Shown here: in pieces, positions 1 through 8,974 of the stretch
Numbering within the stretch: the stretch's first letter is position 1
Layout of the letters: every line of letters begins with the position of its first letter
Assembly: GCF_001998825.1 (NCBI RefSeq)
Contig: NZ_MLHG01000020.1
Span: forward strand, 1 to 64,000
Length of the DNA: 64,000 nucleotides
Source of the DNA: Rodentibacter mrazii
GTDB lineage: Bacteria > Pseudomonadota > Gammaproteobacteria > Enterobacterales > Pasteurellaceae
Reading direction: 5' to 3'
The notes under the pieces: model-generated
Seen by the model: only the letters and a program-made list of their open reading frames with translations
Database searches by the model: none
Told to the model about the DNA's origin: nothing
Made by a program: the position numbers and the translations under genes

Positions 1-17
1 TAGGGCACCGCCAGGTT
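1..17 (+). rRNA. rrf: 5S rRNA, 3' end of a first copy (truncated by window start)
   Basis: The first bases (TAGGGCACCGCCAGG) match the conserved 3' end of Pasteurellaceae 5S rRNA and parallel the end of the second copy at 162-178. Only the last ~15 nt are visible; the rest lies upstream of the window. Confidence 0.75.
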
Positions 18-66
18 TTATTTCTTAAATTTATTCTAAGAGTAAGTTTAAGAAATAAGATTTTTT
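18..66 (+). terminator. Terminator-like hairpin between the two 5S copies
   Basis: A perfect 12-bp inverted repeat (18-29 with 47-58) continues into a weaker inner stem and is followed by GATTTTTT. This is an intrinsic-terminator shape placed between tandem 5S genes. rRNA antitermination could allow read-through, or the hairpin may serve as an RNase processing site; that part is inference. Confidence 0.55.
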
Positions 67-178
67 GGCAGTCATAATGCAATAGAACCACCTGAATCCA
101 TCCCGAACTCAGAAGTGAAATATTGTAATGCCGATGGTAGTGTGGGGTTTCCCCATGTGAGAGTAGGACACTGCCAAT
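64..178 (+). rRNA. rrf: 5S rRNA, second copy
   Basis: About 115 nt. The terminal helix pairs TTGGCAGT (65-72) with ACTGCCAA (170-177). The conserved blocks CCCGAACTCAGAAGTGAAA, GCCGATGGTAGTGTGGGG and CCCCATGTGAGAGTAGG are all present. Helix II/III bases are AT-rich compared with the usual Pasteurellaceae 5S, but GCAATA still pairs with TATTGT, so the structure is kept. It lies just upstream of two tRNA genes. Confidence 0.9.
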
Positions 179-190
179 TACCACATTAGC

Positions 191-267
191 GGAGTGGTAG
201 TTCAGCTGGTTAGAATACCTGCCTGTCACGCAGGGGGTCGCGGGTTCGAGTCCCGTCCATTCCGCCA
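191..267 (+). tRNA. tRNA-Asp (GTC)
   Basis: A 77-nt cloverleaf with anticodon GTC, beginning GGAGTGGTAGTTCAG and ending with an encoded CCA. It is nearly identical to enterobacterial tRNA-Asp. It follows the 5S gene and is probably the distal part of the rRNA operon transcript. Confidence 0.97.
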
Positions 268-283
268 ATCTTTTCATACCAAT

Positions 284-359
284 AGGGGCGTAGTTCAATT
301 GGTAGAGCACCGGTCTCCAAAACCGGGTGTTGGGAGTTCGAGCCTCTCCGCCCCTGCCA
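284..359 (+). tRNA. tRNA-Trp (CCA)
   Basis: A 76-nt cloverleaf with anticodon CCA (loop CTCCAAA), beginning AGGGGCGTAGTTCAATTGG and ending with encoded CCA. It lies 16 nt after tRNA-Asp, the usual rrn-Asp-Trp arrangement of gamma-proteobacteria. Confidence 0.97.
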
Positions 360-428
360 TCAAATACATTTCATTTTTTCATAAATAAACTTTATACTAG
401 CCTGACTTTTTACTTTAGAGGTTTATTT

Positions 429-1226
429 ATGCCACATTCAATTCAAGACTTTATCCTATTAATTGCTCAACTTCGTCATCCAGAGAAAGGTTGTCCTTGG
501 GATCTAAAACAAAATTATGAATCAATGATTCCTTGCCTTATTGAAGAAACTTACGAAGTGATTGATGCCATTCAGAAAAAAGATGTTGCTAATTTGCGTG
601 AAGAATTAGGTGATTTGCTTCTCCAAGTTGTTTTTTTTAGTCAGTTAGCCTCGGAAGATAACTATTTTAATTTTGATGATGTATTAAACGGTGTGGCTGA
701 AAAAATTATTCGTCGCCACCCACATGTATTTGCAGATGCGAAAGCAGAAAATGAAGAAGAAGCCCTTGCCCGCTGGAATAGTATTAAAGCCTTAGAAAAA
801 TCTAAAGTGCAGAATCAATCCATTCTAGATAATATTCCCTCTGCTTTTCCTGCATTAATGAGAGCACAAAAGTTACAAAAACACTGTGCTAAAATCGGTT
901 TTGATTGGTGTGAAATTGAACCGGTTTTTGCAAAAGTAGAAGAAGAATTACAAGAAGTGAAAGATGAATTTAATAATACTCCACAAAATATTGAAAGAAT
1001 TGAAGAAGAACTCGGGGACTTGTTTTTCGCTACGGTTAATTTATCCCGACATCTAAAATGTAATGCTGAAGAAAGTTTACGCAAAGCAAATACTAAGTTT
1101 GAGCAACGCTTCCGTAAGGTTGAGCAAAAAGCAAAGGAAATTGGGAAAGAACTGACCGCACTTTCTTTAATTGAAATGGATATCCTATGGGATGAAGTAA
1201 AAAGAGAAGAAAAAATAGCGAGCTAG
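429..1226 (+). CDS. mazG: Nucleoside triphosphate pyrophosphohydrolase MazG
   Basis: 265 residues from the ATG at 429, which follows TTTAGAGG. The in-frame ATG at 327 lies inside tRNA-Trp and was rejected. MazG hydrolyses (d)NTPs to (d)NMPs and pyrophosphate, a housecleaning function that also affects ppGpp levels. Two MazG all-alpha domains are visible. The first has [17 protein letters not shown] and [11 protein letters not shown]; the second has [10 protein letters not shown] and [12 protein letters not shown]. These are the EExxE...ExxD magnesium-binding patterns of the family. Length matches other Pasteurellaceae MazG. It is the first protein gene after the rRNA/tRNA unit, and the codons before its stop form half of a terminator hairpin. 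Confidence 0.95.
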   Translation: MPHSIQDFILLIAQLRHPEKGCPWDLKQNYESMIPCLIEETYEVIDAIQKKDVANLREELGDLLLQVVFFSQLASEDNYFNFDDVLNGVAEKIIRRHPHVFADAKAENEEEALARWNSIKALEKSKVQNQSILDNIPSAFPALMRAQKLQKHCAKIGFDWCEIEPVFAKVEEELQEVKDEFNNTPQNIERIEEELGDLFFATVNLSRHLKCNAEESLRKANTKFEQRFRKVEQKAKEIGKELTALSLIEMDILWDEVKREEKIAS

Positions 1227-1241
1227 TTCTCGCTATTGTTT
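1210..1241. terminator. Bidirectional terminator between mazG and deoC
   Basis: AATAGCGAG (1214-1222) pairs with CTCGCTATT (1229-1237). A-rich sequence lies on the left and TGTTT on the right. It serves the convergent mazG and deoC and overlaps the mazG stop codon. Confidence 0.75.
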
Positions 1242-1911
1242 AATAATCACTTTGTGTATCATTAGTGTGACCAATAATTGCAATGCTTGCACTTGCACCA
1301 ATTCGAGTTGCGCCTGCTTTAATCATTGCTAATGCGGTTTCAGTATCACGTACTCCACCCGAAGCTTTTACACCAATATTGCCAACGGTTTTTTTCATTA
1401 ACGCCACATCTTCAACAGTAGCCCCACCTTTGTTAAATCCCGTAGATGTTTTGACGAATGCTACACCGATTTCTTTACAGATCTCACAGGCTTTTACAAT
1501 TTCATCTTTAGTTAGTAAACAGGTTTCTAAAATGACTTTTAGCGGTACACCGTTGCAGGCGTTTAACACGGCTTGAATATCATCTTTTACCGCTTGCCAT
1601 TTGTTAGATTTTATCCAACCTACATTGATGACCATATCAATTTCATTGGCACCGGCTTTGATGGCTTCTTGCGTTTCAAAGGCTTTCACTGATGTTAAAT
1701 TAGCGCCAAGAGGAAAACCGACAACGGTACAAATCTTCACGTCAGATCCGGCTAATTTTTCTTTTGCTAAAGGGATATAACCTGAATTGATACAAACAGA
1801 GTAAAAACCATATTTTATGGCTTCATCACAGAGGGTTAAAATATCCTGTTCATTTTTCTCAGCGGTGAGTGCGGTATGATCGATATATTTTGCAAGGGTT
1901 TTGCTATCCAT
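1240..1911 (-). CDS. deoC: Deoxyribose-phosphate aldolase
   Basis: 223 residues, class I aldolase (TIM barrel). It cleaves 2-deoxyribose-5-phosphate to glyceraldehyde-3-phosphate and acetaldehyde in deoxynucleoside catabolism. The Schiff-base lysine is K154 (FVKTSTGF), with K182 (VKASGGVR) and D92 ([10 protein letters not shown]) completing the catalytic set. The ATG at 1911 follows AAAGGAGAAC on the minus strand. It is a single gene, convergent with mazG and divergent from the thioredoxin-like gene. No deo operon partners are nearby. Confidence 0.96.
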   Translation of the reverse strand: MDSKTLAKYIDHTALTAEKNEQDILTLCDEAIKYGFYSVCINSGYIPLAKEKLAGSDVKICTVVGFPLGANLTSVKAFETQEAIKAGANEIDMVINVGWIKSNKWQAVKDDIQAVLNACNGVPLKVILETCLLTKDEIVKACEICKEIGVAFVKTSTGFNKGGATVEDVALMKKTVGNIGVKASGGVRDTETALAMIKAGATRIGASASIAIIGHTNDTQSDY

Positions 1912-2021
1912 TTTTGTTCTCCTTTATAATAAAAGTTTGCTTGGTTATGATAGCAAAATATTATGAAATTTGACCGCACTTTTATGATAAATTAGCCGCA
2001 TTTTTCTCGTTAGGGTATTTT

Positions 2022-2525
2022 ATGAATTTAAAAAAATTACTCAAAAATAGCGTTTCCCTTGTGCTTACGTTCATTATCGTGAGTAGTATTTTGGATTTTA
2101 TCCGTAAGCCTGAAATTCCACCGGAAATCAATACAACGGCATTATATGATTTGCAAGGTAATGGTTTTTTTCTACCACAAATCGCCCAAGATAAATCTGT
2201 ATTGGTTTATTTTTGGGGAACGTGGTGCGGTTATTGTCGATATACCTCACCGGCGATTAATGATTTGGCAAAAGAAGGTTATCCGGTGGTTTCTATTGCC
2301 CTACGTTCAGGAAATGAAAAGGAAGTCGAAGATTATTTAGCCAAACATCATTACAGGTTTACGACGGTTAATGATCCTCAAGGGGAATTCGCACAAAAGT
2401 GGCAGATCAATGTCACGCCAACAATCATTATTTTAAATAAAGGAAAAATGGACCTTGCTACGACGGGTTGGACAAGTTATTGGGGGTTAAAAGTGCGGTT
2501 GTTTTTCACCGAGTTTTTAAGTTAA
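2022..2525 (+). CDS. Membrane-anchored thioredoxin-like (TlpA/ScsD-type) protein
   Basis: 167 residues. An N-terminal hydrophobic segment (about 10-27) acts as an uncleaved signal anchor. It is followed by a periplasmic thioredoxin fold with active site WCGYC (C69, C72) and the cis-proline loop VTPT (P133). The family (TlpA/ResA, ScsD; Haemophilus influenzae HI1115-like) are thiol-disulfide oxidoreductases, often reducing cytochrome c maturation or copper-sensitive substrates. The exact partner cannot be told here. The 3' end carries an uptake signal (2491-2499) translated as LKVRL. It is immediately upstream of hldD, as in H. influenzae. Confidence 0.85.
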   Translation: MNLKKLLKNSVSLVLTFIIVSSILDFIRKPEIPPEINTTALYDLQGNGFFLPQIAQDKSVLVYFWGTWCGYCRYTSPAINDLAKEGYPVVSIALRSGNEKEVEDYLAKHHYRFTTVNDPQGEFAQKWQINVTPTIIILNKGKMDLATTGWTSYWGLKVRLFFTEFLS

Positions 2526-2602
2526 GAGACGAGTGGCTTTTACCTTATCTTGAAAATCAATTACAATGGCAACAATTTTATATAACAAGAAGGGGCAAGA
2601 TT

Positions 2603-3532
2603 ATGATTATTGTAACCGGTGGCGCCGGTATGATTGGCAGCAACATTGTCAAAGCATTAAATGAAATAGGGCGTAAAGATATTTTAGTCGTCGATAACTT
2701 AAAAGATGGGACTAAATTTATTAATCTAGTAGATTTGGATATCGCCGATTACTGCGACAAAGAAGATTTTATCGCTTCCATTATTGCCGGTGATGATTTT
2801 GGTGATATTGATGCCGTATTCCATGAGGGCGCGTGTTCTGCTACTACGGAATGGGATGGCAAGTATTTAATGCAAAACAATTATGAATATTCCAAAGAAT
2901 TGTTGCATTACTGCTTAGATCGTCAAATCCCATTTTTCTATGCTTCAAGTGCCGCCACTTACGGTGGACGTACCGACAATTTTATCGAAAAACGTGAATT
3001 TGAAAGCCCGCTCAATGCCTATGGTTACTCAAAATTCTTATTTGATGAATATGTGAGAAAAGTGTTACCGGTGGCAGAATCGCCGGTTTGCGGTTTCAAA
3101 TATTTCAATGTTTACGGGCCGAGAGAGCAGCATAAAGGCTCGATGGCAAGTGTGGCGTTCCACTTAAATAATCAAATGTTGAAAGGGGAAAATCCAAAAT
3201 TATTTGCTGGTTCGGAAACTTTCTTACGTGATTTCGTTTATGTGGAAGATGTGGCAAAAGTCAATATTTGGGCGTGGCAAAATCAGATTTCCGGCATTTA
3301 CAATCTTGGCACGGGTAACGCGGAATCCTTCCAAGCCGTTGCGGAGGCGGTGATTAAATTCCACGGTAAAGGACAAATTGAAACGATCCCATTTCCAGAA
3401 CATCTCAAGTCCCGCTACCAAACCTTTACCCAAGCGGATTTAACGGCATTACGTGCCGCCGGTTACAAAGGCGAATTTAAATCTGTCGCCGAAGGGACGG
3501 CAGCCTATATGGCATGGCTCAATAAAAAGTAA
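2603..3532 (+). CDS. hldD: ADP-L-glycero-D-manno-heptose 6-epimerase
   Basis: 309 residues from the ATG at 2603, preceded by AGAAGGGGCAAG. The longer in-frame start at 2468 lies inside the upstream gene and was not used. HldD (RfaD) epimerises ADP-D,D-heptose to ADP-L,D-heptose for LPS inner core. It shows the Rossmann glycine motif GGAGMIGSN (6-14), S116 and the SDR catalytic pair Y140-x3-K144. It starts an LPS block with waaF and waaC. Confidence 0.96.
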   Translation: MIIVTGGAGMIGSNIVKALNEIGRKDILVVDNLKDGTKFINLVDLDIADYCDKEDFIASIIAGDDFGDIDAVFHEGACSATTEWDGKYLMQNNYEYSKELLHYCLDRQIPFFYASSAATYGGRTDNFIEKREFESPLNAYGYSKFLFDEYVRKVLPVAESPVCGFKYFNVYGPREQHKGSMASVAFHLNNQMLKGENPKLFAGSETFLRDFVYVEDVAKVNIWAWQNQISGIYNLGTGNAESFQAVAEAVIKFHGKGQIETIPFPEHLKSRYQTFTQADLTALRAAGYKGEFKSVAEGTAAYMAWLNKK

Positions 3533-3562
3533 TCGAATTAGATTGAATTTATCGGGATGGTT

Positions 3563-3606
3563 AAAAAGTGCGGTCAAAAATTCATTTGTTTTTCACCGCA
3601 CTTTTC
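3563..3606. repeat. Inverted pair of DNA uptake signals between hldD and waaF
   Basis: AAGTGCGGT (3565-3573) and ACCGCACTT (3595-3603) face each other across ~21 bp and end in TTTTCT. They can fold as a weak terminator, a frequent use of paired uptake signals in Haemophilus. Confidence 0.8.
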
Positions 3607-3619
3607 TACAAGGTGAAAT

Positions 3620-4678
3620 ATGAATATTCTCGTTATCGGCCCATCTTGGGTTGGCGATATGATGATGTCGCATAGTTTGTATCAACAACTCAAAATCCAA
3701 TATCCTCATTGCAACATTGATGTCATGGCACCGAATTGGTGTAAACCTTTACTCGCCCGCATGCCGGAAGTACGCAATGCCATTGAAATGCCTTTGGGAC
3801 ACGGCACTTTTGCTCTTGGTGAACGTTATCGTCTGGGAAAAGCATTGCGTGGACAATATGACATGGCAATTGTTTTACCGAACTCGTTAAAATCTGCCTT
3901 TATCCCCTTTTTTGCACAAATTCCTTTACGACGGGGATGGAAAGGAGAAAGTCGCTATTTTTTATTGAATGATTTACGCAACAATAAAAAAGATTATCCG
4001 ATGATGGTGCAACGTTATGTTGCTCTCGCATTTGAAAAAAATAATGTTCCCGAGGCGGCAAATATTCCTGTATTAACCCCTTATTTAACCGTAAATGAAA
4101 AGCAACAGGCAGAAACCTTAAAAACTTTTGAAAAACAGACCGCACTTTTGGAAGGTCGTCCGATTATTGGCTTTTGCCCTGGGGCGGAATTTGGTCCTGC
4201 AAAACGTTGGCCTCATTATCATTACGCTGAATTGGCGGGAATGGTCATTGCGCAAGGCTATGCGGTGGAAATTTTCGGTTCGTCGAAAGACATGGAAGCG
4301 GGAGAAAGCATTCGTAATGCCCTACCACAAACGCAACAGGTTTTTTGTTTAAATCTTGCCGGACAAACTAATCTCAATCAAGCAGTGGATTTAATTGCAA
4401 ATTGTGCAGCTGTGGTGAGCAATGACAGTGGGTTAATGCATATTGCGGCAGCAACCAATCGCCCATTAGTTGCCCTTTACGGCCCAACCAGCCCGACTTA
4501 CACACCTCCGCTTTCTGATAAAGCCGTGATTATTCGCTTAATTGAAGGGGATTTAATTAAAGTGCGTAAAAGCAAAGACAGCAAAGAGGGGTATCATCAA
4601 AGTTTGATTGATATTACTCCTCAAATGGTGATGGAAAAATTGAACGAATTATTCAATCATGAAAATTTGCTTAGTTAA
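3620..4678 (+). CDS. waaF: ADP-heptose:LPS heptosyltransferase II
   Basis: 352 residues, GT9 family (GT-B fold). It adds the second heptose to the LPS inner core on the cytoplasmic face of the inner membrane. It begins with the typical IGPSWVGDMMMSHSLYQQL. The C-terminal half shows CPGAEFGPAKRWP and VSNDSGLMHIAAA, the ADP-heptose binding region. RBS AAGGTG precedes the ATG. The last 20 bp overlap waaC, so the two are translationally coupled. An uptake signal lies inside the gene near 4139. Confidence 0.94.
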   Translation: MNILVIGPSWVGDMMMSHSLYQQLKIQYPHCNIDVMAPNWCKPLLARMPEVRNAIEMPLGHGTFALGERYRLGKALRGQYDMAIVLPNSLKSAFIPFFAQIPLRRGWKGESRYFLLNDLRNNKKDYPMMVQRYVALAFEKNNVPEAANIPVLTPYLTVNEKQQAETLKTFEKQTALLEGRPIIGFCPGAEFGPAKRWPHYHYAELAGMVIAQGYAVEIFGSSKDMEAGESIRNALPQTQQVFCLNLAGQTNLNQAVDLIANCAAVVSNDSGLMHIAAATNRPLVALYGPTSPTYTPPLSDKAVIIRLIEGDLIKVRKSKDSKEGYHQSLIDITPQMVMEKLNELFNHENLLS

Positions 4679-5615
4679 AACTTCCTCTATGGGGGATGTC
4701 ATCCATACTTTACCCGCTTTAACGGATGCCCTGAATGTCATACCGAACTTGCAGGTGGATTGGGTCGTGGAGGAAAATTTTTCAGAAATCCCCAAATGGC
4801 ATTCGGCGGTAAAGAGAGTGATCCCCATTGCCCTTCGACGTTGGCGAAAATCCCCTTTTTCTGTAAAAACCAGAAATGAGTGGAAAACCTACCGCACTTT
4901 ACTCCAAAAAGAACGCTATGATGCGGTAATTGATGCCCAAGGATTATTTAAAAGTGCCTTTTTCGCTACCCGTCTCGTCAATGGTACAAAGCACGGCTAT
5001 GATCGTAATAGTATCCGAGAACCAATTGCCTCAATTTTCTATGATGAAAAATATTCCATTTCTTATCAGCAACACGCTGTTGAGCGGATTCGGCAGTTGT
5101 TTGCCCAAAGCCTTAATTATAAATTACCCACTTCGCAAGGTGATTATGGCATTGCACAATATTTTACCTCCACCGCCATTGAGCCTTATGTGATTTTTTT
5201 TCATTCCACCACCCGTGATGAGAAACATTGGCTTGAGCAGGAATGGAAAAATTTAATCGAAAACATGACCGCACTTCCCGTGCAAATCCGTTTGCCTTGG
5301 GGCAATGAAAAGGAAAAAGCCCGAGCGGAGCGTCTAGCCCAAGGTAAAGCCAATGTGGTGGTACTACCCCGTTTATCATTAACGGAGCTCGCACAGCAAA
5401 TTGTGGCATCGCAGGCCGTGGTTTCGGTCGATACGGGATTAGCGCATTTAACCGCCGCATTAGATAAACCGAACATTACCCTTTATGGCGCGACGGATCC
5501 CAAATTAATCGGTTGTTATGGTAAAAATCAACAATATTTGTCGGCTTCAAATATGTCTGAAATTTCTGCTGTTCAAGTTTCTTCAAGGCTTGAATCATTA
5601 TTAAACAGTGACTAA
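4659..5615 (+). CDS. waaC: LPS heptosyltransferase I
   Basis: 318 residues, GT9 family. It transfers the first L,D-heptose to Kdo of lipid A. Family features are the start MKICLVKTSSMGDVIHTLPAL and the C-terminal SVDTGLAHLTAALDKPNITLYG. The start codon lies inside the end of waaF, indicating coupling. Uptake signals occur inside the gene near 4892 and 5269. Length is typical of WaaC/OpsX. Confidence 0.92.
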   Translation: MKICLVKTSSMGDVIHTLPALTDALNVIPNLQVDWVVEENFSEIPKWHSAVKRVIPIALRRWRKSPFSVKTRNEWKTYRTLLQKERYDAVIDAQGLFKSAFFATRLVNGTKHGYDRNSIREPIASIFYDEKYSISYQQHAVERIRQLFAQSLNYKLPTSQGDYGIAQYFTSTAIEPYVIFFHSTTRDEKHWLEQEWKNLIENMTALPVQIRLPWGNEKEKARAERLAQGKANVVVLPRLSLTELAQQIVASQAVVSVDTGLAHLTAALDKPNITLYGATDPKLIGCYGKNQQYLSASNMSEISAVQVSSRLESLLNSD

Positions 5616-5776
5616 TGAAAAAGTAAAGTTTATTTTTTTGATTAATTTTTATCAAAAACGGTTTCTTTTTTGCAATATTGGTGTAATCTTGCAGTGAACG
5701 TTCTATCTGGAGTGAATAAACTCCAAAACGGTTCAATTTTTATTTTATTTTTACTTTGAAAGAGAAGGAAAGCGCT

Positions 5777-6910
5777 ATGAAAAAGACACTTCTTGCTTTA
5801 ATGGTTGCTGCATTCGCAGCAAGCTCGGCTCAAGCCTATCAATTCAATATTGAAGAAACCGGCACTGAAATTGATTTCAGCGGTTCCCTTCGTTTGAAAT
5901 GGGAAAACATTAATCGTAAAACAGAAGGGGCGACCACCACGAAGAATATTTCTCATGGTGATATTGATAATAACGGCTCCCGTTTTGGTTTCAAAATTAA
6001 ACAAAACCTCGGTAATGATTTCTATACGGTTGGTCGTGTAGAATGGCGTTTCCGCGATAATACGGGACATCGTGGTTCCGATGCAGAGCCTAACTTAGCA
6101 AGTAATCGCCACAATAATTTTGGTCATATTTATACGCGTCAACTTTATGCCGGTTTTGGTCACAAAACCTATGGTGAATTGGTTTACGGTAATATGACGA
6201 CGTTCACTGATGAAATTAAACAAACCGATTTACCGAACACTTATAGTTTGAGTGATGGCTTATTAAATAATAACGCTCGTCGTGTGGTTCAATATACTAA
6301 CCGTGGCGGCGTTCTTCCTAACTTAAAATTCGGTGCTTATTATGGTGCAACAAGTCCACGTGGTACACAGGGGCTAGATATCGATCCGCATCGTAATCAC
6401 GTTTGGGGTGGTGGTGCTGTTTATAAACATAGTATTGATGATTTACGTGATTGGACAACGGCAGCAGGTTTTTCTCGTGAAACATTTGCAAACGGTCGTC
6501 AAGTTACAGCATATTCATTTGGTAATGCATACCGCTTTGATCACACCATATTAGGTTTAGATTTAGAACATCGTAATACTGCAAATCTTGCAACGAATTT
6601 TGGTAATGGTGTTAAACGTGCTCAATATGAAGCACGTGCAGTGGTATTCCAAGAATTAAATGAAGATTGGAATGCTTATGCGATGTATGCTTATCGTCAC
6701 AACAAGTTAAAAAATACAACAGTGTCAGCAACAACAGAAAAACGTAGTGAAGTGATGCTGGGTACTGAATACTATGTTTACAAAAACGATAGCCTAAAAT
6801 TAAAACCGTTTGTTGAAGGTAAAGTGGTTCGTGTAAGAAATCTTGCAAACGAACAGGATGTAAAACAACGTGATTATGCTGCTGTCGTTGGTTTACGCGC
6901 GTACTGGTAA
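5777..6910 (+). CDS. Gram-negative trimeric porin (OmpP2-like)
   Basis: 377 residues from the ATG at 5777, preceded by GAGAAGGAAAG; an upstream in-frame ATG at 5756 was rejected. There is a clear signal peptide MKKTLLALMVAAFAASSAQA with cleavage before YQFN. The mature protein has alternating beta-strand sequence (GSLRLKWENI, NLGNDFYTVGRVEWRF, GELVYGNMTTF) and ends with an aromatic residue (LRAYW), as porins do for BAM insertion. It resembles general diffusion porins of Pasteurellaceae. Which porin class it belongs to is not certain. It is monocistronic, with its own terminator after the gene. Confidence 0.88.
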   Translation: MKKTLLALMVAAFAASSAQAYQFNIEETGTEIDFSGSLRLKWENINRKTEGATTTKNISHGDIDNNGSRFGFKIKQNLGNDFYTVGRVEWRFRDNTGHRGSDAEPNLASNRHNNFGHIYTRQLYAGFGHKTYGELVYGNMTTFTDEIKQTDLPNTYSLSDGLLNNNARRVVQYTNRGGVLPNLKFGAYYGATSPRGTQGLDIDPHRNHVWGGGAVYKHSIDDLRDWTTAAGFSRETFANGRQVTAYSFGNAYRFDHTILGLDLEHRNTANLATNFGNGVKRAQYEARAVVFQELNEDWNAYAMYAYRHNKLKNTTVSATTEKRSEVMLGTEYYVYKNDSLKLKPFVEGKVVRVRNLANEQDVKQRDYAAVVGLRAYW

Positions 6911-6929
6911 TTGAATTTATCTATATCTC

Positions 6930-6960
6930 AAAGCGAGTCAGAAACGGCTCGCTTTTTCTT
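6930..6960 (+). terminator. Terminator after the porin gene
   Basis: AAAGCGAG (6930-6937) pairs with CTCGCTTT (6948-6955), followed by TTTCTTT. It lies 20 bp after the porin stop. Confidence 0.85.
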
Positions 6961-7128
6961 TGGGATTGTAATTGTCTAAAATGCCCCCCATAATACAGCA
7001 CAAGCTAAAAGTGCGGTAAAAATTATCGGTATTATGTAGCAAATGCACAAAAATAGAAATTTCAACGATATGTAGGGACACACTGCGTGTGACTGCACTT
7101 TTTAGCTCACTTTAATAAGGAACAAATA

Positions 7129-8004
7129 ATGAATTACACACAAGATAATGACAAACTTTACCGCTATCTTTTCCAAAATCGTGCTGTTCGCGGGGAATGG
7201 GTACGTCTAAACCAAAGTTTTGCCGATACCTTAAATACCCATCATTATCCACAACCCGTGCAGAATTTATTGGGTGAAATGATGGTGGTGACCACATTAC
7301 TCACAGAGACATTAAAATTTGAAGGCAATATAACCGTACAAATTCAAGGTGATGGTCCCCTTCGCTTGGCATTAGTGAATGGCAACGATCAGCAACAAAT
7401 TCGCGCTTTGGCACGAGTAGAGGGAGAGATTTCGCCTGATATGACCTTGCATGAAATGATCGGTAAAGGGGTATTGGTGATCACCATTGCACCGAAAGAG
7501 GGCGAGCGTTATCAAGGAGTCATCGGGCTGGATAAACCCACCATTACCGAATGTTTGGAAGACTATTTTGCTCGCTCCGAACAGTTGCAAACCCAATTAA
7601 TTATTCGTACTGGTGAATATGAAGGCAAACCGGTCGCTGCCGGTATGTTATTACAAATTATGCCTGATGGTGAAGGTTCGCCTGAGGATTTTGAACATCT
7701 TGCCACTTTAGCGGCAACGGCAAAAGACGAAGAATTATTCGGGCTACCGGCAGAAGAAATGCTTTATCGGCTCTATCATGAAGAAACGGTGGAAGTGTAT
7801 GAACCGCAAAATATTCAATTTTTCTGTGGCTGCTCGGCTGAACGTTCAGGCTCAGCGCTCCTCTTGATTTCTGATGAGGAGATTGATGAAATCTTGGAAG
7901 AACACAAAGGCAGTATTGATATGCAATGCGAATGTTGTGGCACCCATTATTTCTTTAATAAAGAAGCCATTAGTAAATTAAAAGCCACTGCACAAGCGGA
8001 ATAA
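7129..8004 (+). CDS. hslO: Redox-regulated chaperone Hsp33
   Basis: 291 residues. Hsp33 is a cytoplasmic holdase activated by oxidation of its zinc centre. The C-terminal zinc-binding CxC...CxxC set is visible as FFCGCSAERS and CECCGTHYFF near the end. The N-terminal domain includes DKLYRYLFQNRAVRGEWVRL, typical of the family. RBS AAGGAAC precedes the ATG. A strong terminator directly follows. Length equals other gamma-proteobacterial Hsp33. Confidence 0.96.
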   Translation: MNYTQDNDKLYRYLFQNRAVRGEWVRLNQSFADTLNTHHYPQPVQNLLGEMMVVTTLLTETLKFEGNITVQIQGDGPLRLALVNGNDQQQIRALARVEGEISPDMTLHEMIGKGVLVITIAPKEGERYQGVIGLDKPTITECLEDYFARSEQLQTQLIIRTGEYEGKPVAAGMLLQIMPDGEGSPEDFEHLATLAATAKDEELFGLPAEEMLYRLYHEETVEVYEPQNIQFFCGCSAERSGSALLLISDEEIDEILEEHKGSIDMQCECCGTHYFFNKEAISKLKATAQAE

Positions 8005-8006
8005 TG

Positions 8007-8036
8007 AAAAAATCCCCGTTAGCTACGGGGATTTTT
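8007..8036 (+). terminator. Terminator after hslO
   Basis: AAAAATCCCCG (8009-8019) pairs with CGGGGATTTTT (8025-8035) across a 5-nt loop. A classic intrinsic terminator between convergent hslO and rlmJ. Confidence 0.92.
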
Positions 8037-8068
8037 ACATCTAAAGTGCGGTTAAATTCTTCCTTGTT

Positions 8069-8914
8069 TTATTCAGGCGTAATCCATTCCACCGTCCAGC
8101 TGCCGGTTCCTTCCGGTATAAGCGTTCTCACTAAATAAGGCAAAATGGCTTTCATTTGGCTTTCTAATGTCCAAGGCGGATTAATTACAATCATACCGCT
8201 TGCAGTCATTCCTCGTTGATCGCTATCAGGGCGTACCGCCAATTCAATTTTTAGAATTTTGCGAATACCGCTGGCTTCTAAACCTTTAAAAATACGTTTA
8301 GTTTGTTGGCGTAGCACCACTGGATACCAGATTGCGTAAGTACCGGTGGCAAAGCGCTTGTAACCTTCTTCCACCGCTTTTACTACCAAATCGTAATCTT
8401 CCTTTAGTTCGTAGGGCGGATCGATTAACACTAGACCTCGTCGTTCTTTAGGTGGCAATGTTGATTTCACTTGTTGGAATCCGTTATCGCATTTTACTGA
8501 GATATTTTTAAACTCTTTAAAATTATTGCGTAATAGGGGGAAATCGCTGGGGTGTAATTCTGTGAGTAATGCACGATCTTGAGGTCGCAATAATTGTGCT
8601 GCAATCATTGGAGAGCCGGCATAATAGCGAAGCGTTTTGCCGCTGTTATTAAGATCTTTAATTAAATTAACATAGCGGTTTAATTCTTCGGATAAATCAG
8701 TTTGTTCCCACAAACGCCCAATTCCTTCTTTATATTCACCGGTTTTTTCGGCTTCATTTGAGGATAAGCGATAACGCCCTACACCGGAGTGGGTATCTAA
8801 ATAATAGAATCCTTTTTCTTTGAGTTTTAGATTTTCTAGAATTAACATTAATACAATGTGTTTTAACACATCGGCATGATTTCCTGCATGGAAGGAGTGT
8901 CGATAACTGAGCAT
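8069..8914 (-). CDS. rlmJ: 23S rRNA (adenine(2030)-N6)-methyltransferase
   Basis: 281 residues. RlmJ (YhiR; sometimes called ComJ in Haemophilus) methylates A2030 of 23S rRNA using SAM. It starts with the family signature MLSYRHSFHAGNHADVLKH and has the N6-adenine methyltransferase motif DPPYE within GLVLIDPPYELKEDY. It follows mrcA on the same strand but is separated from it by a paired-USS terminator. RBS AAGGAC precedes the start. Confidence 0.95.
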   Translation of the reverse strand: MLSYRHSFHAGNHADVLKHIVLMLILENLKLKEKGFYYLDTHSGVGRYRLSSNEAEKTGEYKEGIGRLWEQTDLSEELNRYVNLIKDLNNSGKTLRYYAGSPMIAAQLLRPQDRALLTELHPSDFPLLRNNFKEFKNISVKCDNGFQQVKSTLPPKERRGLVLIDPPYELKEDYDLVVKAVEEGYKRFATGTYAIWYPVVLRQQTKRIFKGLEASGIRKILKIELAVRPDSDQRGMTASGMIVINPPWTLESQMKAILPYLVRTLIPEGTGSWTVEWITPE

Positions 8915-8931
8915 GGTTGTCCTTTTGAGTT

Positions 8932-8964
8932 AAAAAAGTGCGGTTAAAATTAACCGCACTTTTG
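8932..8964. terminator. Terminator made of paired uptake signals (mrcA end)
   Basis: Inverted AAGTGCGGTTAA / TTAACCGCACTT with flanking A and T runs forms a perfect hairpin 11 bp past the mrcA stop on the minus strand. Paired uptake signals used as terminators are well known in Haemophilus. Confidence 0.88.
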
Positions 8965-8974
8965 TGATAAATAA

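Noticed and set aside
2468-2602. Upstream extension of hldD starting at 2468.
   Set aside because: It lies inside the thioredoxin-like gene in another frame, and the start at 2603 gives the standard HldD length and a better ribosome binding site.
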